Positions 35,006-47,800 of a stretch of DNA of 64,000 bases are shown piece by piece. The translations under genes and the position numbers were made by a program. Source of the stretch: Cryptomeria japonica (taxonomy: Eukaryota > Streptophyta > Pinopsida > Cupressales > Cupressaceae); NCBI RefSeq assembly GCF_030272615.1, contig NC_081411.1, positions 217,202,154 through 217,266,153 on the forward strand. The letters run 5' to 3'. The stretch's first letter is position 1. Each line of letters opens with the position of its first letter. The notes below the pieces were generated by a model. It was not told the origin of the DNA, ran no database searches, and saw nothing but the letters and a program-made list of their open reading frames with translations.

Positions 35006-36686
35006 TTCTTGTAGGTCCAAATGTCCAAGAAATTAAATTTTTCAAGCTACTAACATGCATGTGCAAGATGGTGTTTAAGGAAAATTTTATGCATTTCCTC
35101 ATCTAGTTAATTAAAGGCCTTTTTTTGGGAAGTAATATATCATGTCTTATTCATTTAGTCTAACTAAGAGGATAAATTGATAGCATGCAACTTGCATTTT
35201 TAGTAACTTCTCTAAAATAGTTGCACATAGACTTATAAAAAGGCTAAAATAAACACCATGCTTGTTGGAGCAACATCTCCAAATAGGACTTAGCCAACAA
35301 TTGCTTTGAAAAGGTTAAAAAGAACACTTATATTCCATGTCTCGAAAGTGGAAGGTATATGCTCTCCCCTTAATTGGGTGACCAAAAATCCAAAACCACT
35401 CTTTTATGCTTTCTTTACTTTCAAGCAATTAAATCCTTTAGAGGGCCTACCTTCTCGAGCTAGCTTGAGGGGACCAGTGAGAGGGGAATGACCTAAAGTG
35501 GAAATGGGCTAATACTGAGTCCTTCCAATCCACTATAAATAAATTGTGTTTGTGATGAAAGTCCCAAAAAACATGGGCTGATAAGTTCATATCGACACTA
35601 TGTTTCCCCATAAACCTTATGGGGTGTAACCTCTATAGGATGGGAACCTTTAATATTTATAGAGCTGAAAGTGCTACATGTATGGCCACATGACCAAAAG
35701 CCTTTACTAAAAACCACTTCTACTAGTTGCCAAAATCCTTCTAGTTGTTGGCGTAGGAGGTTGGACCTCTGAAGCGGCTCACACACATACGGTTCCTAGT
35801 AGAGATATAAATTTTGCCATGGGGATTTTTCATGGAAACTGGTGCTTGGCTGCCCTGAATAAGTGAGTGCCAAGGGTGGAGCTAGTGGGGTCAAGCATCT
35901 AAATATCCGCTTTGTTAGAAAATTATCATCCACACGTGAGCAAAAATCCAACAAATTGCTGAAAAGTTTGATCAAAAGGGTAATACAAAATCTTTCCAAC
36001 ACTTGAAACACTAGATCAAAACCAAAGTGTCAAAACGTCAGTATCAAAATAATTCTTAAAATAGGTTTGTCTCTAAACCATCACGTATTGTCAAACTAGC
36101 TCAAACAACTAGGTTACTAATCCCACAGGTTATTCCCAAGAAGTTCTATAAACATCAATATTCAACAAGCTATTAATTCAAACATCTTAAGTGCAAAAAA
36201 ATCAACATCATTGTCAGGTCTCTCATCAGGATAATCAAATCCTCTATCATGAATCTTGATCAATCTATACTAGGTTCATAATATTCGATATATCTTTCCT
36301 ATTTTGAACCTAGGTTATATCAAAATCAGAATTGCACCAAAATTGGAATCAAACAAACTTGTCAAATGCTTATATGACTTTTAAGTATCACCTGAAGAAA
36401 AGAAAACCCAGTTATAAAGCTACTCAAAAAAGAATAAAGATTCTTGTATATCAATCGCAAGATCTTATTAAAACATAGGACATTCCTACACTGTTTTTGT
36501 CACTATTTACGTGGCTGCAGTACAGAATTTGATGGTAAAATTTTGCAAAGGCGTTATTTTCAACAAAGAGACGCTTTATCACAACAAACAAACAATAGTG
36601 GTAAAATCAACAAGCATATCTTCCTAAACCAATAATCACCTATTGAATTTGTCCTTTGGAAATTTCAACAATTTTGAAATAATCAC
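35006..36686 (+). other. Gypsy-3 5' leader
   Basis: Untranslated leader. 35428-35563 and 35826-35902 are conserved with gypsy-2; the first ends CCACTATAAATAAATTG. Open stretches such as 35306-35491 show no family likeness. Nothing else recognised. Confidence 0.6.
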
Positions 36687-38400
36687 ATGCCAGTTTGGAC
36701 TAGAGCTCAATACGAACAACTTAGAAAACAACAACAAATGGAGGAAGAAGATAATGGTGTATTTCAAACTTTTGGGTTTACCACTGTTGATGAAGAAGTA
36801 GTCAATAGCACCATTAGAGACCTCGAGCAAGATTTCAAACTTGATAGGCTAATGGAAAAATTATTGACAAAGCAAAAAGAGAAATATCTTTTGATGTTGG
36901 CAAAATCTAGAGCTAAACTACCACAAGACTTTAACATAGAAATCTTGACACAAGATGTGGAGGCAATTAACACCCATAACATAGAGGATCCAAATAACGA
37001 ATATGTGAACAAAGAAAGTCATGAAGAAACAAGGAAAGAAAGGGATGACACAAGAAAAGAGCGCGGTGATAAAAGAACTCATGAAGAACCAAGAAGAAAC
37101 TATGTGGATAATCCATTATCAAAACTTACTCAACAAATGAAAACTCTACAACAACAAATACAAGACATGCAAAATGGAACAAGCTCCAAGAAGTATTCAT
37201 TAGAAGATATATGCCCATATCCTTTCGATAAAAAATTAAACATGATACCATTTCCGCAACATTGCGAGATTCCTAAATATGACAAATACGATGTAAAATC
37301 CGATCCTCAAGATCACATTAGGGAGTTTTGTACTATGAGCATGGAATTTGGTCATGATGAAACTTACCTTATGCATCTTTTTCCTAGGAGTTTAAATGGA
37401 CAATTAATGGAGTGGTTTTCAAGATTACCATCCCGAATCAAATCTTTTGAAGAACTTGTGAATAGATTTATTTCACAATACTCCTACAATATAAGGAATG
37501 AGATAACAATGCTGGATCTATGCAATGTTAAAAAAAAGAATGGTGAATCTTTTATGATCTTGTTACAATGATGGAAACGCATGTTTAATAGGTATCCCCA
37601 AGATGTACCTGATCAAGAAAAGGACGTATTCATTGATAATCTTATCAGTGAAATGAGTTATTGACTAAGAATGCAATGTCCTCCCTCTTTTGCCAAAATG
37701 ATCGAGAATGGTCTGAAAATAGAGAATGCAATGGTAAACAAAGGAGAGCTAAAACTTTACAACAACAACAATGACAAACCCAAGTTCTGGTCAAAGAATA
37801 GGAATGTCAGCAATGAAGGAAATGATGATAATAGTACTAAAAGCCAACAACAACCAATTTTTAATCTATCAAGTCAAATCCCAAGCAATAACAATCCGGA
37901 AAACAATAAAGCCAAGTCCTTTTTCTCCAACCCTCGGAGGAAATTCACAAACATTGGAGAACCTTTGGAATCAACTCTAAAAACTCTACTTGCCAACAAA
38001 TTAATTTTTTTACCAGAAGCAAGAAGTTATGAACCGCCAGGCAAGCTAAATTGGTGGAATGACAATCATTTTTGCAATTATCATCGGAATAAAGGACACC
38101 TAACAAATGATTGTCAGAGATTGAAACACCCAGTCCAAGATCTAATCGATAATGGAACCATCATAGTGGATAGCCATAAGACAAACAAATCACACCTAGC
38201 TCTTAAAACTCCACTCCCAAATTATGAAAAAGGTGAACCATCCCAAATAAAAGATGACAAAGGGAAAGCCACAATGAATTACACTTACACATATGATGAT
38301 GTGGTAAATGTAATCATTGTTAAAGATAATACATCGTTAGAGCCAATCAATGTTATTATGAGAAGCAAAGAAAAGGTTACCTTTCCAGGTATAGAAAAAG
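36687..38400 (+). pseudogene. Gypsy-3 gag
   Basis: It starts MPVWTRAQYEQLRKQQQ at 36687. A charged helical N-terminus (KERDDTRKERGDKRTHEEPR) is followed by the gag core: ICPYPFDKKLNMIPFP, KSDPQDHIREF, LFPRSLNGQLMEWFSRLP and FEELVNRFISQYSYN. Further on, WWNDNHFCNYHRNKGHLTND is a His/Cys knuckle-type segment like that of gypsy-2. TGA stops lie at 37569-37571 and near 37662-37664. There are no frameshifts in the part I followed. It forms the particle shell. Confidence 0.87.
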
Positions 38401-39043
38401 ACCCAACATCCACATCAGAACAATACAATTTAGTAGAGCAATTACAAAGAATACCTGCTCAAATATCAATTGTGGAACTTCTCAAGGTTTCACCTATGCA
38501 TAAGGAAATTTTGGAGAAAGCTTTAATGGAAACAATAGTTTCAAAATATTTGGATTTAGATCAGCTCCAAAAAATGGTAAGGCACCTTATAGCTCCTCAT
38601 TGCGTATCATTTTTTGAAAATGATGATGCATCCTTACAACATCCTCACAATGCTCCCTTACATATTGAAGTCTCCATTAATAAAACTCGTGTTAAACATG
38701 TACTCATAGATGGAGGAGCTGGCTTAAACATTTGTGCATTAAGTTTGATAAAAGCTTTGGGATATTTAGAAAATACAATAGACTCGAAAAAGAAAATAAT
38801 CATCAAGGCTTATGATGAAGCAGAATGTTCTTCCAAAGGAATTGTTGTGCTACAAATAAAAATAGGACATGTGGAAAGGGATACATTGTGTTAGGTTTTA
38901 GATTTGAACCTATCTTACAACATTCTTCTAGGACAGCCATGGATTCACAAGATGCAAGCAGTTCCTTCTACATATCATCAATGTGTGAAATTTCCTCATG
39001 AAGGACAAGAGATCACTATAATTGTAGATTCTACTCAATATTG
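38401..39043 (+). pseudogene. Gypsy-3 protease, split from pol by copia-3
   Basis: In frame with gag: HNAPLHIEVSINKTRVKHVL, then IDGGAGLNICALSLIKALG, an aspartic protease with DGGAG in place of the commoner D-S/T-G-A; this variant is usual in some plant Ty3 lineages. Then [18 protein letters not shown], the ILG flap-end motif. A TAG at 38892-38894 interrupts it. At 39043 copia-3 begins; TATTG (39039-39043) is its target site, and the frame resumes at 45682. Confidence 0.87.
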
Positions 39044-40115
39044 TGTTAGGTCCCAGAGACAACTAAGAGGGTGGGGGGAGGGGGGTTTGAATCAGTTGTC
39101 AAATAAATTCAAACCAAAACCAACTTAACCAACTTAAATACTCAATACTGGTAAACCAGTTTCTTATGCCGGTAGACAGTTTTATCAGTTAATTGTAATA
39201 TTGGTAAGAATTAATGCATGAAACAAAAGGACAATAACATCCACAACATATAACACCAATATTTGTATGTGGAAACTCTGTAAGGGGAAAAACCATGGTG
39301 GTAAACCTTACCCACAATCAAATGATACTACTGCAGATAGTAAGTGTATACAAATGGGGTCTGAACATGCAGAAAGGCTAAGCGCCTAGAGCTCACTGCT
39401 CAAACACAAAATAGGAGTCACACTGACTACAATTGGATGGTTAAATCCAATAAGAATGTACTGCTCAAATTAGCATCTTCTATGCTGGATTTAGTACCGG
39501 TGTAGTTCTGATTGTGTTCATAAAAAACTTCCTTCAAACTTGAAATGATATCTGCATGTATAGCTCTACTTATTCTCGCATATACCTTCACATAATTTCT
39601 TCTTCGCATTCCACATCCGATCTTACAAATAAGATCTTACATTTATATCATAACTTAAGACCAATTTTAGTAGGTCGGCTCTAAAGTATATTACAATTAA
39701 ATCAATTTACAAATAAATTAATGCTCGATGTAATAACCGATTCAACATGTTGGCTTAATGCATTTACAACAATAATAAATCATCTCCATAGTGTGCCATG
39801 CTGATCTGGAAAAGATAAGCCTGTCGGTGTATAACCTGGACCTATTTGCCTATAACAACAAATATGCAAGTACAAATATGCTAATGAACAAATCTTTAAG
39901 ACAAAGTGTTTAAATGACATCTTCGACATAACCAAGTGTTTTCCATGTCATTCCAGATACCAGTGAACATTATATCCTATCGGTGTACCAGATACCGGTG
40001 ACTGTGCATGAGTCATTTGCTTGTCGGTGAATGTTACTGATTCTCCAAAATGCCAAAGTTGATAAGTGTTAGTAGGTGCTGACATCAATGACAAAACCAT
40101 ACCAAAATACCAACA
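39044..40115 (-). mobile_element. Copia-3 3' LTR
   Basis: 1072 bp. It has the G-rich GGTGGGGGGAGGGG tract near 39070, the GTGGAAACTCTGTAAGGGG block near 39274, and a possible minus-strand TATA (GATATAAATG) near 39638. Confidence 0.9.
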
Positions 40116-40130
40116 ATCTCCCCCTTTGGC
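40116..40130 (-). promoter_or_regulatory. Copia-3 polypurine tract
   Basis: The minus strand reads CCAAAGGGGGAGAT next to TGTTGG. Confidence 0.85.
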
Positions 40131-40439
40131 ATTGCTGGCAACACAAGATGGAAAAACCATCAAAGTGCCAAAACAGAAATGCCATATACCAAAAACCAAC
40201 AATTTCCTAAAAAGAGATTATAACCAGAAATCAAAGTTCAGATATAAATAATCTCTCCTCAAAGTAACAATCTCTCCCCCTTTGACATCAAATGCCAAAG
40301 TAATAAAAAACATTTTCAGATACAAAATACCAACCAATTCAGTATACCAAGTACTCCTCCTGAGAACTAGCTCCCTCATCAAGGCCGGAGTAAAAGATTT
40401 CTCTGTTAATTCTGCTGGTTGATGACAAACATCAACTTT

Positions 40440-41060
40440 CTAAGTCTCTACGGGTGGGGGTATGACCCCAAGCTAGTCTCTGAGATATTCAAAAGTTTCC
40501 TTAGGCAGAGGTTTAGTGAAAATATCTACAATATGCTCTTTAGTATTCACATAAATCAATTTTATTTCTTTTGCTTCAACATTTTCCCTTAGAAAATTTA
40601 GTTTTATAGAAACATGTTTGGTCTTAGAATGTAATACCGGGTTCTTAGATATATCAATTGTTGTAGTGTTATCACAATAGATAGTTATAGGTTCCTTGCA
40701 TTTTACCTTTATGTCTTTCAACATTTGCTTAAGCCATAGTACTTATGTATAGTTAGTTGCTGCTGCAACATATTCTGATTTTGTTGTTGATAAAGATGTA
40801 TAACTTTGTTTCTTACTCAACCAAGAAACTAGTCTGTTTCCAAGAAAGAATGCTCCACCGGTGGTTCTTTTCCTATCATCCACATCTCCTGCCCAATTTG
40901 CATCTGTGTATGCACATAATTCAAAGTTTTCATCTCTAGGATACCATAATCCAAGATTTGTAGTGCCTTGTAAGTACTAGAAAATTCTTTTTACTGCCGA
41001 TTCATGATTTTCTCTAGGATTACTCTAAAATATTGAAACAATACATACTGCATTCATGAT
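40440..41060 (-). pseudogene. Copia-3 RNase H
   Basis: 40724-40473 reads ITIYCDNTTTIDISKNPVLH, SIKLNFLRENVEAKEIKLIY and IVDIFTKPLPKETFEYLRD. Upstream, ADWAGDVDDRKRTTGG-type sequence with stops lies at 40840-40900. Frame as for the RT C-terminal block. Confidence 0.83.
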
Positions 41061-42289
41061 ATCAAGTTTGGTTTCTATCAAATATAGTAAACCTCTTATC
41101 ATAGATTTGTACCTAGTTGGATTAACAGGTGTAGATTCATCCCTTAGTGATAGTTTGTCATTTGTAGTCATAGGTGTGCTTACCAGTTTAGAGTTCTCCA
41201 TCCCAAATTTCTTTAGTAACTCCTTTAAATACTTGGATTAACTCAAGAATAGACCTTTATTAGTTTGTGAAATCTGCAATCGTAAAAAGAATTTTATTTC
41301 TCCAATCATAGACATTTCAAATTCTTGCTGCATTTCAATAGAAAAGTCTTCACATAATCCATCTTCTCCTCCAAAGATTATATCATCAACAAAAACTTCT
41401 ATAACCAAGATGTCATCATTAGTCACTTTATAATATAAGTTGTTGTCAGGATTACCTTTAGAAAAACCAATCTTCAAAATATATTTATCTAATCTTGCAT
41501 ACCAACCTCTTGGAGCTTGCTTCAATCCATACAAAGCTTTCCTTAACTTCAAACCATATCTTTGTTATCTGTCAAGGAAAATCCATCAAGTTGCTCAATG
41601 TAAACTTCATCTTCAAGATCTCCATTCAAAAATGCACATTTAATATCCATTTGATATACTTTGTAGTTCTTGTGTGCTGTAAAAGCCAAGAATAATCTAA
41701 CTGCTTCAATTCTAGCTATCGGTGCAAAGGTTTCATTACAATCAATTCCTTCTTTCTGAGAATATCCCTTACACAGTAGTCTTGCTTTATTTCTAATAAC
41801 CTTACCATCTTCATTAAGTTTGTTTCTGAATACCCATTTTGTTCCAATCACATTTTTATCTTTAGGTCGGGGAACTAATGTCCAAGTGTTATTCTTCTCA
41901 ATTTGTTCTAATTCTTCTTCCATAGCTTTAATCCAATGTTTATCTTCACATGCCTCAATAATTGATGATGGTTCAATTTGAGAAATAAGACATACCTCTT
42001 CATTTTCTAGTCTTCCTCTTGTTATAACTCCTTTATACTTGTTTCCAATTATCTGATCTTTAGAGTGATTCAGTCTTACATACCGAGGTGTCTTTGTTTG
42101 CTGTTGTTCCTTAGTTACAGTGGAATTTTCAGATGATACTGGTGTAACTAGATCTTCATTCAGTACTGGTGGGTTCAGTGCATATTCATTTGTCAGTATT
42201 TCTGTTACCGGTTCATAGTCTGTATACCTTGAAGTTTCTCTGAATTGTTCATCAATCTTTACATTTGTACTCTCAACAATTTTCTGCAA
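41061..42289 (-). pseudogene. Copia-3 reverse transcriptase
   Basis: 42289-41549 is open for 246 codons: acidic/polar linker, [60 protein letters not shown]. 41552-41238 continues one frame over with [37 protein letters not shown] and SMIGEIKFFLRLQI. Only a small frame change at about 41550 separates them, so this is one of the best-preserved RTs in the window. Confidence 0.9.
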
Positions 42290-43300
42290 TCTTTTGTTAA
42301 AACATCCATATGCCTTACTCTTAGCTGAATAACCAAGAAATATTCCTTCATCACTTCTAGGATCAAATTTGCCAATATACTCATCTCTTCTAATATAGCA
42401 TTTACTTCCAAAAATTCTGAAATATTTAAGAGTAGGAGTAATACCAAACCATAGTTCATGAGGGGTCTTACCATTTTCACCTTTGACGTGAACTTTGTTG
42501 AATGTATAGACTATTGTACTTACTACTTATCTCCAGTATACATGTGGTAGATTTGCTTCTGATAACATACTTCTGGCTACATCCAAGATAGTTCTGTTTT
42601 TCCTTTCTACAACTCCATTCTGTTGTGGTGTCCAAGGTGCTGATAGTTGTCTTCTGATTCCATTTACTTCACATAATGCATTAAATTCCTTAGATGTAAA
42701 TTCTCCTCCTTGGTTTGATCTTAGACATTTGATTTTCTTACCAGTTTCATTTTCTACCATTTCTTTGAACAGTTTGAACATCCCAAGTGCTTCTAATTTT
42801 TCTCTGAGAAAAGTAACCCAACACATTCTAGAATAGTCATCAATGATTAGCATAAAATATCTATCACCTTGTAAACTTTTGGTTCTAGCTAGACCACATA
42901 AATAGGTATGAATTAAGTCAATAGCATTATTAGATTTTTCTGGAATACTTTTAAAAGTAGCTCTAACTTGTTTTCCAAATTGACATTCCTTACATACTAG
43001 ATTGTGAGGCTTAACAATCTTAGGTAAATCTCTAACTGCCTTAGTGGTACTGATTTTTACCATGCAATCAAAATTTACATGACAGAGTCTCTTATGCCAT
43101 AGCCAACTTTCATCAATATGAGCAATCAAGCATGTTTTTTCACTGTTATTCAAATGAAAGATATTTACTCTAGTTTGATTACTGGTTGTAATTTCCAAAC
43201 TAGTTCTGTTCATAATTTTACATTTTCCATTCTTGAATTGTAACTGAAATCCTTTCTCAACTAGTTGACCAACACTCAAGAGATTATGCTTTAAACCTTC
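42290..43300 (-). pseudogene. Copia-3 gag-pre-integrase and integrase
   Basis: 43279-42527 is open for 250 codons: ESWLWHKRLCHVNFDCMV, CKECQFGKQVRATFKS, DLIHTYLCGLARTKS (first catalytic Asp changed to Tyr in the usual HTDLCGP), IKCLRSNQGGEFTSKEF (second Asp to Asn), TPQQNGVVERKNRTILD (Glu kept). 42480-42259 is the shifted C-terminal part. Two catalytic changes make it inactive despite the long frame. Confidence 0.9.
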
Positions 43301-44557
43301 AACATACTAAACATTGTCATTATTATGCTTACCATCAAGAGATATTGTACCTTTACCTTTGATCAAACAAGCTTTATCATCACCAAATCTCACTAGACCT
43401 CCATTATACTCCTGAAAAAGTTAGGAATTTACTCTTATCACTAGTCATATGATGTGAGCATCCTGAATCAATGATCTATTTATCCTTAACTTCAATTTTA
43501 GCTGCCAAGGCCCGTTTTACCGGTTGAATAGTAGGTGTCGGTTGATCTTCTATTATAGAAACAAAAACCCATCCATTGTCTACTAGATCCTCATCAAAAT
43601 CACCAGTCACTCCTTCATCAACAAGATAACAAGATTTGTCTTTATTCTTCTTAAATCTGTATCTCTGATATTCAGGATTAGGCTTGTATGTTCTTCTAGC
43701 TTCTTCTCTTAGTTTGGCATGTCTATCATGGCACCTTGAAGCCATATGACCAATCTTATCATAACTAAAACATTTAAAGGGTGCTTTACCTTCATACTTA
43801 CTTCAAACTAGACCTTTAGGCATTTTTTTGCAAATAATGCTTCAAGTTCTTCATTTTCTCTCCTACTTTCTTCAAGTTCTCTTGCATAGAATACTTTCCA
43901 ATCAAACTTGTCAAATGATGGTGCAGATGATGTTGATGCTTCAAAGGCTAAATCTGTCTTTATAGTAGCAACAGGACCAAATTTCTCAATTTCAAAGGCT
44001 GAAACTTTTCCAATTAATGTATCCCTAGTTACTGATGTATTAGGCATTGTTCTTAACTCATTTATAGAAGTGACTTTCATTTTATATGCCGGTGGCAATC
44101 CTCTTAAAACTTTGGAAACAATTTCATCTTCACTCAAGGTTCCTCCACAACATTTAATACCCAAAACAATTTCATTAACTCTTTCCATAAAAGTAGAAAT
44201 CCTTTCATCTTCTTCCATTTTCAGATTTTCATACCTGACCTGGAAGCTTTCAAGTTTTACAATTTTGACTGTGGAATCTCCTTCATTCAATGTTTCCAAA
44301 TGATCCCAAATAGCTTTAGCAGTAGACCTATCTGATAATGCACTCAAAAGTGCTTCTCTTGCTTTGCAATCATTTTCTTCATCTTTAGCCAAGTTAGGTG
44401 GATTAGGTTGACTCTGAGGAGTAGTATACCCATTCTTTGTAACATCCTAGATGTCCTTACCAATGCAATTTAGATGTGTCTCCATTCTAATCTTCCATAT
44501 CCCATAGTTGGTTCCATCAAGTTTAGAACTATCCTTCCTGAAATAGTTGCTAGACAT
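43301..44557 (-). pseudogene. Copia-3 gag and protease
   Basis: ATG at 44555-44557 lies about 45 bases below the primer site and begins a DUF4219-type gag (KLDGTNYGIWKIRME). 44392-43808 is open for 194 codons (UBN2 core LESFQVRYENLKMEEDERIS). 43745-43476 begins MASRCHDRH at the end of a zinc knuckle (CFSYDKIGH precedes it). The protease box IIDSGCSHHMTSDK lies around 43440-43480. Frameshifts separate the blocks. Confidence 0.85.
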
Positions 44558-44601
44558 TGGATCTCCTTAAGCTGTTAAACTTCTGCAAAAGAGGACTAGT
44601 T

Positions 44602-44613
44602 TCTGATACCAAT
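44602..44613 (-). promoter_or_regulatory. Copia-3 primer-binding site
   Basis: TCTGATACCAAT on the plus strand, next to TGTTAGGTCC at 44614. Confidence 0.9.
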
Positions 44614-45676
44614 TGTTAGGTCCCAGAGATGACTGAGAAGGGGAGGGGGTGGATCAGTTGTCAAATAAATTCAAACCAAAAACAACTTAACCAACTTATA
44701 TACTTAATACCAGTAAACCAGTTTCTTATGCCGGTAGACAGTTTTATTAGTTAATTGCAATACTCATAAGAATTAATGCATGAAACAAAAGGACAATAAC
44801 ATCCACAACATGTAACACCAATATTTGTATGTGGAAACCCTGTAAGGGGAAAAACCATGGTGGGAAACCTTACCCACAATAAGATGATACTACTGCAGAT
44901 AGCAAGTGTAGACAAATGGGGACTGCACATGTAGAAAGGCCAAGCGCCTAGAGCTCACTGCTCAAACACAAAATAGGAGTCACACTGACTACAATTGGAT
45001 GGTTAAATCCAATAAGAATGTACTACTCAAATTAGCATCTTCTATGCTAGATTCAGTACCGGTGTAGTTCTGATTGTATTCACAAAAACTTTCCTTCAAC
45101 CTTGAAATGATATCTACGTGTACAACTCTGCTTATTCTCGCATATACCTTCACACAATTTCTTCTTCACATTCGACATCAGATCTTACAAATAAGATCTT
45201 ACATTTATATCATAACCTAAGACCAATTTTAGTAGGTCGTCTCTAAAGGATATTACAATAAAATCTATTTACAAATAAATTAATGCCCGATGTAATAACC
45301 AATTCAACATGTTGGCTTAATGCATTCACAACAATAATAAATCATCTCAATAGCGTGCCATGCTAATCTGGAAATGATAAGCCTGTCGGTGTATAACCTA
45401 GACCTATTTACTGGTAATAGAAAATATGTAAGTACGAATATGCTAATGAACAAATCTTCAAGACAAAGTGTTTAAATGATGTCATTGACATAACCAGGTG
45501 TTTTCCATGTCATTCTAGGTGCCAGTGAAAATTATATCTGCCAGTGTACCAGATACCGGTGACTGTGCATGAGTCATTTGCTTGCTGGTGAATGTTACTG
45601 ATTCTCCAAAATGCCAGAGTTGATAAGTGTTAGTAGGTGTTGACATCAATGACAATATTATACCAAAACACCAACA
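44614..45676 (-). mobile_element. Copia-3 5' LTR
   Basis: 1063 bp, ends CACCAACA. It closely matches 39044-40115, including GTGGAAACCCTGTAAGGGG. Confidence 0.92.
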
Positions 45677-45681
45677 TATTG

Positions 45682-47800
45682 CAATAATTTGAAGCCAACA
45701 CAAGATACAAGAGTTCCACATAACAGAGAATCAGTATATCCTACTAGACAAATTCAAGCAAAGTTATGGGAAACTTTTGAGGAAAAGCTCAAATTAAATG
45801 ATGAAGGAATGGGAAAATATTCTTTGCATAATTTTCCACTTTCCCCTAAGTCATATGGAAATCCTATAGATATTCAGTCAAAGACATTAGAAAGATCAAA
45901 ACATATGTTTAAAGGGACATTTTCTAGTGTTGGAACTCTTGAAGAAGAAAATGAACACAAAGACATTCTTGGTTGGTTGTACAAGGATGAAGATAAAACT
46001 ATAGCAATAGAAGAAGAAGTCAATATTCCCGTAAAACAATATGGCAAACATTATGAAATCATGCAAAAAATGGGATATGAAGGAAAAGGACCAATTGGTA
46101 AGAGACATCCAGGTATTTCAGAACCTATTTGTCCACACTTACAATCCAAAGAAGATAAATCTAGGCTTGGATATTTAAAATCCAATCAAAGGAAACATAA
46201 TCATCAACAACCAAAGTGGAGAAACAAATCAATTTCTAAAGAAGAAAATTGGCAAGAAAAGCTACATCAAGAAGACAAAATAGTAACCAATAAACAAAAG
46301 AACCAAGATGAACATGAAAAGAAAGAAGAGGAGATTACAATCAAAGGTAAAGGAAAATCTTGTCAACAAGTTCTGAAAATACAAACAAATGCAAAATCTG
46401 AACAAGATATTTTAGAAGCAGTAAAAATAGAGATGATAGAAATTAGAGAACTTTTTGCACCATGCAACATTCCAGTATGGTATAGTGGAGTAATATTAGA
46501 TCAGGATTCAGAGACAGATTCAAATGAGTATGAATGGGGTTCAAATGTCTTATCTACTACATCAAGTAAAGAACATAATGAAGACCAAGAAGATATCATG
46601 AAAGAAGACTTGTCTATTACAAAACAAAAGATGGAGTTAGAAAGAAGGCGAGAAAAACTCAGAATTTAGAGAAAAGAGGCATATGCAAAAAGGAAAGGGA
46701 ATGACAAAGACAAAGAAGTAATGCCACAAGAAGTACAAACAAGGATAGATCAAGCAAATGGAAATACAAGATTTTCATCAAAAGAGGAACAAGATGTATC
46801 CAAATGTGGCAGAACCATAGAAGAATTAAGAGATAGTCAAGTTGGATTGACTATTAGTCCAGAAGAAGTTGAGTTTGAAAGGAGACAAAATCTAGCAAAA
46901 GAATTCTCTTTATCATGTACACAAGTATGTCAACTCCAAAATGAAAATGAGGTCAATGAAAAAGGAATTTGTAGTATTAAAGATGTGTGTGTCGATAAAA
47001 TCCATTCATTTAAGGGACAAATGTCAGTTTAAGAACCACTTGAGTGTGAACTACAAAATGCTAATATTGATTTTGTTAGAACTAATTCGGAGATGCTTGA
47101 GAATGACAATTCTCAAATACATTTAATCTATGACAATACCTATTCTATGCCAAGTTATGATCATTATGTAATGAATGTTGAAACACCTAATGATGATAAT
47201 GATTATGATTTACCCCTTCTTCATCCTAAACTAATTGATTGGGATAATTTAGACAACCCCGAATTGTATGTCTTTTCCAACGATCATGACTTAGCTGTGT
47301 ACCTTAACATTGTTGAACCCATCCCACCTAAGATATCTTCCATTGCAGAATCAAGTATTGTTTCTTGTAGTCAGGAGAATGCCAAACTTTCCAGTCACAA
47401 AAGTGAAATAAAACAAGGAAAGAGACCTAATGTTGAAAATGATTTCATGGAAACACTAGATCAATCAAAAGGAAAAATAAAGGATGCATCTCATGGTGAA
47501 AACCTCTTTGAGGTGCCAGAAGATGGAAAGTTTGACATTCTTCCTACATATTTTCAAGAGAGATCTGCTATCTTGATAGAACCAACATAAGAAGTAAACA
47601 TTGGTACATCAAAGGATCCTAAAATACTTCATTATGCTGCCTTATTATTAGAAAAAGAGAGGAAAGAATACATGAAATTCTTTAAGCAAAGACAAATAAA
47701 TTTTGCTTGGTCCTATGCAGATATGTAAGGACTTAATCCAAATCTTATCATGCATCATCTTAATATGGATTTAAAAGCAAAACCAGTTAAGTAGAAGCTA
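45682..47800 (+). pseudogene. Gypsy-3 pol: spacer with G-patch-like segment before RT
   Basis: The gag-protease frame resumes exactly after the copia-3 target site. Around 46034-46110 it reads YEIMQKMGYEGKGPIGKR then HPGISEPICP, which has the spacing of a G-patch (GYxGxGxxGxxxxG), an RNA-binding motif seen between protease and RT in some plant Ty3 elements. A long Lys/Glu/Gln-rich spacer follows, ending with the RT entry (IPPKISSIAESSIV, then QINFAWSYADM). In-frame stops: 46667-46669 TAG, 47030 TAA, 47588-47590 TAA, about 47727 TAA and about 47793 TAG. No frameshift. Confidence 0.82.

Larger units (their letters stand above)
39044..45676 (-). mobile_element. Copia-3: complete Ty1/copia element in gypsy-3
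   Basis: LTRs 39044-40115 and 44614-45676 start TGTTAGGTCCCAGAG and end ACCAACA, flanked by TATTG (39039-39043; 45677-45681). Internal order on the minus strand is gag, protease, integrase, RT, RNase H. Over the first 300 bases I compared by eye, the LTRs differ at roughly one base in 15-20. It is a different family from copia-1/2, though its LTR blocks are related. Confidence 0.93.
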
